From Candidatus Kariarchaeota archaeon (GTDB lineage: Archaea; Asgardarchaeota; Heimdallarchaeia; Heimdallarchaeales; Kariarchaeaceae), in contig JAEOUB010000606.1 of assembly GCA_016839545.1 (NCBI GenBank), forward strand, positions 1-7,225: a stretch of 7,225 bases of DNA. Direction: 5' to 3'. Positions 1 to 4,255 of this stretch are shown one piece after another; position 1 is the first letter of the stretch, and each line of letters starts with the position of its first letter. The notes under the pieces are model-generated. The model saw only the letters and a program-made list of their open reading frames with translations, searched no databases and was not told where the DNA came from. A program made the translations under genes and the position numbers.

Positions 1-1002
1 CACAAGCGGGGTGAACTGCTTCGAGCAGCAATCGCTGCGCCTGGAAATGATTTCCGGCTGGGTGCAAATGAAGCACCACCGGCTATTATTTCTGTATTTC
101 TTGGTACGACCATAACGGCACTGCTGGAGAGAATCGCTTCTGGACAGTATGCAGAGGGTGAAGAGCTGGAGAAGCTGATGGAGATAGAGCTGAATGAACT
201 TCCAGACCTTCTGATTGGAAACACTGACAGGAACCGCACCTCGCCATTTGCCTTCACTGGCAACAAGTTTGAGTTCCGGGCTGTGGGCTCCTCGCAATCA
301 CTCGGCTTTCCAAATACATTCCTGAATACAATCGTGGTAGAGGCAGTGGATGAGACCATTACCCTCTTCGAGAAAAAGCTGAAGAAGATCAAGGACAAGA
401 GAATGGCAATTCTCGAGACAATCACAGATCTCTATTCTGGAGCCAAATCCATCATCTTCAACGGTGATAACTACAGCGAGGATTGGGTTGAAGAGGCCAC
501 ACAGCGGGGGTTGCCCAACCATCAAACATCGTTTGACGCCCTGCAGGTTCTGAAGAAGAAGACACATAGCAAATTATTTGAAAAATACAAGGTCATCAAG
601 CCGAACGAGCTTGAGGCAAGGTACAACGTGGAGATAGATCATCTTGCTAAAATTATACAGATCGAGGCAAACACCCTTCGGTTCATGCTACGATCAGAGA
701 TCATCCCGGGGGTACTGACCTATCTCGGCAATATAGCAGCTGGAAGCGGGTCGGTCCTGGAGAAGCTGATGACCCAGTTCAACAGCCAGCTGGAACACAG
801 TATCAGAGAGATTGAGGTTCTTGATGAAATGCTGGATACATTCAATGCCGAGGAAGACGAGGTGAAACAGGCGAAATTTGCAGTCATGAAAATCCGACCG
901 CAGCTTGACGTACTCCGCCAGGTAACTGAGTGGTTCGAAGAGAATACACCCTCGCACTATTGGCCCTATCCCACCTATATCGATATTCTCCACAAGTACT
1001 GA
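1..1002 (+). CDS. glnN: Glutamine synthetase type III (GlnN-like), C-terminal part; 5' end outside window
   Basis: The frame is open from the first base, so the true start lies upstream and the ATG at 178 is internal. The 333 visible residues are about the last 45% of a GSIII, whose usual length is about 700 residues. Diagnostic stretches are GANEAPPAIISVFLG (visible residues 21-35), NRTSPFAFTGNKFEFR (78-93), a GLPNHQTSFDAL segment, and the terminal WPYPTYIDIL. These belong to the C-terminal half of the catalytic domain and the long helical GSIII-specific C-terminus. The enzyme makes glutamine from glutamate, ammonia and ATP in the cytoplasm, as a large homo-oligomer. GSIII is not known to be controlled by the adenylylation used on GSI-beta. 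No terminator is obvious between its stop and the next promoter at about 1064, so read-through into the small gene at 1124 is possible. The family assignment is very secure; the symbol follows bacterial usage. Confidence 0.95.
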   Translation, partial: HKRGELLRAAIAAPGNDFRLGANEAPPAIISVFLGTTITALLERIASGQYAEGEELEKLMEIELNELPDLLIGNTDRNRTSPFAFTGNKFEFRAVGSSQSLGFPNTFLNTIVVEAVDETITLFEKKLKKIKDKRMAILETITDLYSGAKSIIFNGDNYSEDWVEEATQRGLPNHQTSFDALQVLKKKTHSKLFEKYKVIKPNELEARYNVEIDHLAKIIQIEANTLRFMLRSEIIPGVLTYLGNIAAGSGSVLEKLMTQFNSQLEHSIREIEVLDEMLDTFNAEEDEVKQAKFAVMKIRPQLDVLRQVTEWFEENTPSHYWPYPTYIDILHKY

Positions 1003-1023
1003 GGAAATTCATGCCATCGAATT

Positions 1024-1040
1024 TGTCCAATCATTGGACA
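1024..1040. promoter_or_regulatory. 17-bp dyad operator upstream of the first small gene
   Basis: TGTCCAATCATTGGACA is a perfect inverted repeat with 8-bp arms around one base. It ends 23 bp before the TATA element, and its centre is 92 bp from the ATG at 1124. The same dyad, differing at one base, recurs at 1410-1426 at an equivalent position before the second small gene. A site just upstream of BRE/TATA is typical of an activator in archaea, although repression is also possible. The binding protein is unknown. It does not match the NrpR consensus (GGAA-N6-TTCC). Confidence 0.75.
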
Positions 1041-1063
1041 CCGCATACAATGCTTGCACAGGC

Positions 1064-1072
1064 TATACTTAA
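1064..1072 (+). promoter_or_regulatory. TATA element of the first small gene
   Basis: TATACTTAA lies after a TGCACA box at 1055-1060. That box is also found 14 bp after the dyad in the second promoter. Initiation about 25-30 bp downstream would fall near 1090-1096, which places the GTGGG hairpin at the extreme 5' end of the transcript. Confidence 0.55.
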
Positions 1073-1095
1073 AGGATAAAAACAACTTGTTCTAT

Positions 1096-1111
1096 GTGGG
1101 ACTGATCCCAC
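1096..1111 (+). promoter_or_regulatory. Conserved leader hairpin or second dyad (GTGGG-N6-CCCAC), first copy
   Basis: GTGGG and CCCAC can form a 5-bp stem with a 6-nt loop (ACTGAT), starting exactly 28 nt before the ATG at 1124. It is followed directly by the ribosome-binding segment GTGAAACA (1114-1121; SD GGTGA at 1113-1117, six bases before the ATG). The other small gene has the same stem, the same loop length and the same distance to ATG, with a completely different loop sequence. It may act as an RNA structure at the 5' end of the mRNA or as a DNA dyad over the start of transcription; the sequence alone cannot separate these. Confidence 0.65.
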
Positions 1112-1123
1112 CGGTGAAACATT

Positions 1124-1336
1124 ATGGCTACAATCTACCAAAACCCCAACACTACTTACCTTCCACGACTTCCAATCTCTGCCAAGCTGCAGGCATTGGC
1201 AAATCGTATCCGTGCCCGGATCAGCAATGCAACCACTACCGACGAGGAATATGAGCAACAGATCCTTCGCAAGAAAATGGAGAAGCAAATTAACAATGCC
1301 AGGAACCAGCTCCTGTACATGAGAAATTACAGGTAA
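1124..1336 (+). CDS. Small charged protein, 70 aa, paralogous to the C-terminus of the 125-aa neighbour
   Basis: I do not recognise the family. The ATG at 1124 is supported by SD GGTGA six bases upstream and by a leader matching that of the gene at 1509. The N-terminus (residues 1-25) is polar with prolines. Residues 26-70 look like one or two amphipathic helices rich in Arg, Lys, Gln and Asn, ending in YMRNYR. Over the last 31 residues I count 9 identities with the 125-aa protein, including a shared EYE, an Arg, a Met and the Y-x-R-x-Y-R tail. An RxRI motif is shared further upstream. There is no signal peptide, membrane segment or cysteine pair, so it is probably cytoplasmic. Its position 121 bp after glutamine synthetase, under a conserved control region, suggests a link to nitrogen metabolism. 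That is inference only. Confidence 0.75.
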   Translation: MATIYQNPNTTYLPRLPISAKLQALANRIRARISNATTTDEEYEQQILRKKMEKQINNARNQLLYMRNYR

Positions 1337-1362
1337 CACTAATTCTTTCCTTAAATCAGCTC

Positions 1363-1392
1363 TCCCTGCTTCTCAGAGCGGGGATTTTTTTT
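1363..1392 (+). terminator. Hairpin plus T8 terminator after the first small gene
   Basis: TCCCTGCT (1363-1370) pairs with AGCGGGGA (1377-1384) over eight base pairs, including one U-G, around a TCTCAG loop. Eight T residues follow at 1385-1392. It lies 27 bp after the stop and just before the second dyad. It therefore separates the two small genes into independent transcription units. Archaeal termination relies mainly on the T tract, so the stem may be accessory. Confidence 0.75.
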
Positions 1393-1409
1393 CGACGACG
1401 AATCCAGCG

Positions 1410-1426
1410 TGTCCAATCTTTGGACA
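1410..1426. promoter_or_regulatory. 17-bp dyad operator upstream of the second small gene
   Basis: TGTCCAATCTTTGGACA has 7-bp inverted arms around three bases and matches the dyad at 1024-1040 in 16 of 17 positions. Its centre is 91 bp before the ATG at 1509, and its end is 25 bp before the TATA element. The geometry is almost the same as in the first copy, so both genes probably answer to one DNA-binding protein. Confidence 0.75.
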
Positions 1427-1451
1427 GGAGGTTCAAAACCTGCACACCGAG

Positions 1452-1459
1452 TATATATA
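1452..1459 (+). promoter_or_regulatory. TATA element of the second small gene
   Basis: TATATATA is a strong archaeal TATA box. It lies five bases after a TGCACA box (1441-1446), which sits 14 bp beyond the dyad as in the first promoter. Expected initiation near 1478-1484 coincides with the start of the GTGGG hairpin. Confidence 0.7.
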
Positions 1460-1480
1460 CAGAAAAACTAAGTATTATAT

Positions 1481-1496
1481 GTGGGCAAATACCCAC
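1481..1496 (+). promoter_or_regulatory. Conserved leader hairpin or second dyad (GTGGG-N6-CCCAC), second copy
   Basis: The GTGGG/CCCAC stem matches the copy at 1096-1111, with loop CAAATA instead of ACTGAT. Distance from stem start to ATG is again exactly 28 nt. The segment after the stem is GTGAAACA (1499-1506), identical to the other leader, and includes the SD GAGTGA six bases before the ATG. TATGTGGG is also shared at the 5' side. Stem and ribosome-site conservation with a free loop points to a functional element. Confidence 0.65.
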
Positions 1497-1508
1497 GAGT
1501 GAAACAAA

Positions 1509-1886
1509 ATGGGAACGAACGACATCGAAACCGAGTGGGTCATTGAGACCGATGCGATCGAGAGGGAGGACATAGAAAATCCAACTCGTGGTACGACTGG
1601 TACTGAGCTGAATACTGAGAAGGCTCGTGCCATCAAGAAAGCAAGATATGCCCAGGTTAGCAAAAATATTTCCTCGAGGGTGGCAAAGACCCACATCACC
1701 CCGACCGAGGTGGTGGAGAATGAGTCGCGTATTGCTACCATTGTCAGGACTCTCCGAGTCAGGATCACTAAAATCCTGGCCAGAGATGCTGAGAAGGAAT
1801 ACGAGAACGACAGAATCCGCAGGGAAATGTTTGAGAAACGCGAGCGACTGAACGGCAAGATCTACTATCTTCGGCATTATCGCTAG
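1509..1886 (+). CDS. Small charged protein, 125 aa, with the conserved Y-x-R-x-Y-R tail
   Basis: I do not recognise the family. The ATG at 1509 follows SD GAGTGA by six bases and sits in the same leader context as the gene at 1124. The N-terminal 40 residues are acidic (many Glu, Asp and Thr) and probably disordered. Residues from about 40 onward are basic and helical, and the last 45 or so (from LRVRIT to YLRHYR) align with the 70-aa neighbour. The architecture is thus a shared C-terminal module plus an acidic N-terminal extension. No membrane segment, signal peptide or catalytic motif is visible. The gene has its own TATA box and dyad and is isolated from the upstream gene by a terminator. 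It converges on the VOC gene across a 140-bp gap. A protein-binding regulator, perhaps of the adjacent glutamine synthetase, is one possibility but unproven. Confidence 0.8.
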   Translation: MGTNDIETEWVIETDAIEREDIENPTRGTTGTELNTEKARAIKKARYAQVSKNISSRVAKTHITPTEVVENESRIATIVRTLRVRITKILARDAEKEYENDRIRREMFEKRERLNGKIYYLRHYR

Positions 1887-2026
1887 GGCTGTCACAGGGG
1901 GCCCCATTCTACACTACAAAATTTTCTAGAATTGTACTCAATATATTCAGATGCCACTATCAGATTCAGTCTTGGATTGTGACAAAGCTCGGCGTTGAAG
2001 CAATTACGTGACCTGCTACCCCTTGA

Positions 2027-2416
2027 TTACTCCAATTCTGGCTGTAAGGTTGCAACGGCCCAGGTATTTCCCTGAGGACCAATGACTGCACCTCTTCTAT
2101 CTCCATTTGCAAAGGTCTCAGGCTCACGGATGAGTGTTGCCCCTTTGTCAAGTGCTCTCTGAATAGTAGCATCACAGTCGGGTACATAGATATGAAGGAT
2201 AGATTTGGCAGGAGGATAGTAGTTATTGCCCTCTCCAATCATAATCACACTGTCCTTGATCTTGAGCTCGGCATGCACCACACCTCCCTCATCATGGGGA
2301 AAATGAGATATCAGCTCGGCATTGAAGACTTCCTCGAGAAATTCTATGACGGGTTCGGCGAACTGTACGACCAAGAATGGCGAGACATGATTGTGCGTCT
2401 TGGGAAGGTAGCTCAT
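2027..2416 (-). CDS. VOC-superfamily (PhnB/glyoxalase/bleomycin-resistance-like) protein, 129 aa
   Basis: The protein has the paired beta-alpha-beta-beta-beta layout of the vicinal oxygen chelate fold. The first half contains SPFLVVQFAEPVIEFLEEVF and then VHAELKIKDSVIMIGE. The second half contains LHIYVPDCDATIQRALDKGA, followed by NGDRRGAVIGPQGNTWAVAT. This resembles PhnB/YdcE-type members, where the last block is usually GDR-G-V-DPFG-W; here the Asp and Phe of DPFG are replaced (GPQGN). Possible metal ligands include His10, His48 and His73, but metal binding cannot be assured. Substrate is unknown: the superfamily includes lyases, dioxygenases and antibiotic-binding proteins. No clear Shine-Dalgarno precedes the ATG. 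It lies 50 bp after the 133-aa gene and may be co-transcribed with it, or start from an A/T-rich element near 2460-2467. Confidence 0.88.
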   Translation of the reverse strand: MSYLPKTHNHVSPFLVVQFAEPVIEFLEEVFNAELISHFPHDEGGVVHAELKIKDSVIMIGEGNNYYPPAKSILHIYVPDCDATIQRALDKGATLIREPETFANGDRRGAVIGPQGNTWAVATLQPELE

Positions 2417-2466
2417 AGGATGCGAAGGTATTGGGATTCTAAAGTAGGTTGGGGTGAGCGAATATT

Positions 2467-2868
2467 TTATCGTGATGTCTGTGTGGAGCGAACTTCCTGA
2501 GCTCTGAGACGGATGAGTTGCAAGGCGGTGAGGTCATGATGATACAGCAGGGAGAGTTCTGCAAGATACTTGGAGGTGGTGATATTTGGCAGTGTTTTGA
2601 TGAGGTAGTCCCGATGGGGTGTTTCTCTGAGGATCTGCATGATACTGCTCTCATTGTCTACCAGTGCCAGCAGTGCATCTTTGATAATGGTGAACTCTGA
2701 CTGGCGGAAGGCGTTGACTAATTCCTCGTTGCTGGGAAATTCATTGGACCACGACCATGGTTCCTGCTTGACTGCAGCCTCCCACTGATCTAGCCGTCGC
2801 TGTCGGTCGATTTTATCGAGAGTATCCAGCACTGTGCGTCTTTTACCCAGAAAATCCATGAGTACCAT
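2467..2868 (-). CDS. Hypothetical protein, 133 aa, downstream of the J-domain gene
   Basis: I do not recognise the family. The sequence looks like an all-helical soluble protein. It has a basic N-terminus with heptad-like spacing (residues 1-30), a Trp-containing segment (QEPWSWSNEF), then amphipathic helices (ELVNAFRQSEFTIIKDALLALVD and beyond) with repeated Leu and Ile. It ends in a basic, polar tail. No signal peptide, cysteine cluster or catalytic motif is seen. The ATG at 2868 has no Shine-Dalgarno, but a TATA element lies about 28 bp upstream, which predicts a leaderless mRNA; a second in-frame ATG is at 2859. It is the only plausible frame here, and it sits between two recognisable genes on the same strand. 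A role as partner of the J-domain protein is a guess from adjacency. Confidence 0.75.
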   Translation of the reverse strand: MVLMDFLGKRRTVLDTLDKIDRQRRLDQWEAAVKQEPWSWSNEFPSNEELVNAFRQSEFTIIKDALLALVDNESSIMQILRETPHRDYLIKTLPNITTSKYLAELSLLYHHDLTALQLIRLRAQEVRSTQTSR

Positions 2869-2893
2869 GTGATTGAGAAAATAATAAGGTCGC

Positions 2894-2899
2894 TATATA
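2894..2899 (-). promoter_or_regulatory. TATA element for the 133-aa gene (probable leaderless transcript)
   Basis: On the minus strand the sequence reads GGTATATAGCG, with the TATA centre about 28 bp before the ATG at 2868. That places initiation at or next to the start codon. No Shine-Dalgarno is present, which fits leaderless translation. A second A/T stretch (CTTATAAAAC, about 2905-2914) could serve instead and would give a short leader. Confidence 0.5.
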
Positions 2900-2931
2900 C
2901 CGGGTTTTATAAGAATTTGAACTTGTGACTC

Positions 2932-3378
2932 TCACTTGAAACGAACTGTAGTCTCGATAATCTGGACATTGAGGCTGAGTCTCTCAATTAATTTTGTAAG
3001 AATTTTCAACAGGTTGGAGGGATGCACTCCCAGCTCTGCGGCAAATTGCAGGTAATCGAAATTCTGCTTTTTCGATAGTCGCTGTTCAATGGTCTTGCGT
3101 TTTGAAACACCGTTAGAGCCTCCATTGAAGGTGGTGTACTGCATGCCACCAAAGCTGTGGTCAGACACTGTTCCAAAGCGATCGTACTGCTGTTTCTTGC
3201 GGGGATCTGACAGTATAGAATATGCCTCGTTAATTTTCTTGAATTTTTCCTCTGCCTCTTTGAGGTCCATCTTTGCCTGATCTGGATGGTACTGCTTGGC
3301 AAGGGAACGATATGCTTTCTTGATCTGTGAGGCAGATGCAGACCGTGCAACTCCCAGGACGTTGTAATAATCTGTCAT
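2932..3378 (-). CDS. Short J-domain (DnaJ/Hsp40-type) protein with a winged-helix-like C-terminus, 148 aa
   Basis: Residues 3-69 form a complete J-domain: DYYNVLGV at the start, helix II QIKKAYRSLAKQY, the Hsp70-activating HPD motif at 31-33, then FKKINEAYSILSDPRKKQQYDRFG. J-domains stimulate the ATPase of Hsp70/DnaK. A flexible Gly/Ser/Thr linker follows (about 70-92). The Gly/Phe region, zinc finger and substrate-binding domains of classical DnaJ are absent. Instead residues 93-148 look like a small helical module ending in a beta pair, with the helix-turn-helix-like stretch FAAELGVHPSNLLKILTKLIER and a final LNVQIIETTVRF. This recalls winged-helix domains, including the C-terminal wing of PCI domains, but that resemblance is by eye. 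The ATG is fixed by a GGAGGT ribosome site. No dnaK or grpE is in the window. Confidence 0.92.
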   Translation of the reverse strand: MTDYYNVLGVARSASASQIKKAYRSLAKQYHPDQAKMDLKEAEEKFKKINEAYSILSDPRKKQQYDRFGTVSDHSFGGMQYTTFNGGSNGVSKRKTIEQRLSKKQNFDYLQFAAELGVHPSNLLKILTKLIERLSLNVQIIETTVRFK

Positions 3379-3383
3379 TGCAC

Positions 3384-3390
3384 AACCTCC
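3384..3390 (-). promoter_or_regulatory. Shine-Dalgarno of the J-domain gene
   Basis: The minus strand reads GGAGGTT five bases before the ATG at 3378. It is the strongest ribosome site in the window, fixing the start, and contrasts with the SD-less genes downstream. Confidence 0.8.
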
Positions 3391-3521
3391 AAGATCACTA
3401 TATCTGACTTTAATTTCAGTTCCTATTAAGCTTGGGTTGGGGAGATTGTCACGGGAGAGATCTAGGTGCTCGACAAGTGCCAGGATTATCTTGATGGAAT
3501 AGTTAGATGCACACGAGTATC

Positions 3522-3908
3522 CTAAAATGCCAGAAGACTGACTCCTGAGGGTTCAAAGTGCCTAGTATTGTTGGTAATGACAGTGGCCTGTTCAGCAAGA
3601 GCTATTGAGGTCACAAGGATATCCATGGCATTCATCTGATCAAACCCGATTCTGGCGACTAATTGCCCAAATTGCATAGCATGATCCAACCCAAAATCCA
3701 GGAGTCTGAAAGAGGATAACAACTCACTGGTAACCCTTAGATGTGAGGAGACTGCCTGAGATCGATAAACTCCATGAAACAACTCAGCTGCGTTGATAGT
3801 GGTGGTATACAGAAGATCAGAGCGTTTTAATCGGCCTAACAGAGCAAGTGCCTCTGGTTTTTTACGAAACAGGGCAATCAGGAAGTCTGTATCTGCAATA
3901 TACTTCAT
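3522..3908 (-). CDS. vapC: VapC-type PIN-domain ribonuclease toxin, 128 aa
   Basis: This is a single PIN domain of normal VapC length. The acidic Mg2+ site is visible: Asp6 in MKYIADTDFLIALF, Glu42 in NAAELFHGVY, Asp96 in NAMDILVTSIAL, and the final polar position in VITNNTRHFEP (Asn113-Asn114 where an Asp is common). VapC toxins are Mg2+-dependent endoribonucleases that cleave RNA, often tRNA or rRNA, when freed from VapB. The start codon overlaps the stop of the upstream antitoxin gene by four bases (3905-3908), indicating translational coupling. No frameshift is present, so the toxin is probably active. The RNA target cannot be read from the sequence. Confidence 0.93.
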   Translation of the reverse strand: MKYIADTDFLIALFRKKPEALALLGRLKRSDLLYTTTINAAELFHGVYRSQAVSSHLRVTSELLSSFRLLDFGLDHAMQFGQLVARIGFDQMNAMDILVTSIALAEQATVITNNTRHFEPSGVSLLAF

Positions 3909-4141
3909 AGATCAATACTCCTCAATTGTGTCTTGTCACGCTGTTGCATCACCTGTTCAATGCTATCAGCGAGCTCTTCCCAACCGGGGAGCTGGTTAAC
4001 TGTCTCCAGGATACTTTGGGGATTGCCCTGTTGCTTCACTAATCGCAGGATCACATCGGTAAATGACTCGTCTGGCTGTTTCAACAACTTGAGCTGCTGA
4101 TAGGCATCATCTGAGATAGTGATATTCTTGCTCATACTCAT
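3905..4141 (-). CDS. vapB: VapB-type antitoxin (DUF217-like), 78 aa
   Basis: The N-terminus KNITISDDAYQQLKLLKQPDESFTDVILRLV is typical of archaeal VapB proteins of the DUF217 type. It starts with the DNA-binding beta strand and helices, followed by a C-terminal toxin-binding tail (about residues 40-78). I chose the ATG at 4141 because AAGGT lies seven bases upstream. A GTG at 4147 would be too close to that site, and an ATG at 4135 (MSKNITIS) is an acceptable alternative. The antitoxin neutralises VapC by direct binding, and the complex usually represses its own promoter. A perfect 19-bp palindrome just upstream supports this. A four-base overlap with vapC follows. Confidence 0.9.
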   Translation of the reverse strand: MSMSKNITISDDAYQQLKLLKQPDESFTDVILRLVKQQGNPQSILETVNQLPGWEELADSIEQVMQQRDKTQLRSIDL

Positions 4142-4160
4142 ATACACGACCTTCGTGTAT
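4142..4160. promoter_or_regulatory. VapBC autoregulatory operator (19-bp perfect palindrome)
   Basis: ATACACGACCTTCGTGTAT has perfect 8-bp arms around three bases. It abuts the vapB ATG at 4141 and covers the ribosome site (AAGGT on the minus strand lies in the spacer and right arm). It also lies where transcription should begin from the TATA element at 4175-4181. Binding of VapBC would block initiation; the same repeat in mRNA could fold and hide the Shine-Dalgarno. Confidence 0.8.
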
Positions 4161-4174
4161 TAAAATCTTGTCAG

Positions 4175-4181
4175 TATAAAA
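4175..4181 (-). promoter_or_regulatory. TATA element of vapBC
   Basis: The minus strand reads TTTTATA within TTTTTATACTG. Initiation about 25 bp downstream falls near 4150, inside the palindromic operator, giving a short leader before the ATG at 4141. A second A/T stretch (TTTTAATAC, about 4157-4165) is a weaker candidate. Confidence 0.5.
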
Positions 4182-4255
4182 ATTACTGAATGAGAAGGGT
4201 TCATGGTCCACTGAAATGCAATTTATGATGGTAAGGATAGTTAATCTGGGTAGTA

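Noticed and set aside
1054..1254. 66-codon + strand frame overlapping the first small gene
   Set aside because: It begins before the promoter hairpin, lacks a ribosome site, and overlaps the better supported frame at 1124-1336, which has a paralogue.
1356..1907. 183-codon minus strand frame opposite the second small gene
   Set aside because: It runs antisense through the terminator, dyad and TATA box and has a composition typical of an antisense shadow. The + strand gene explains the region.
1887..2026. Search for a small RNA or gene in the convergent gap, including GGGGCCCC and an AATT-rich imperfect palindrome
   Set aside because: There is no promoter, no convincing hairpin with a T tract and no open frame with start signals; it is probably just 3' ends.
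2192..2500. 102-codon + strand frame
   Set aside because: It is antisense to the VOC gene, whose protein has clear family motifs.
3518..3525. An inverted copy of TTAGGATA (TATCCTAA) at the vapC stop codon
   Set aside because: It matches the motif in the transporter/regulator region, but it overlaps coding sequence and a stop codon away from any promoter. A single 8-bp match is likely chance.
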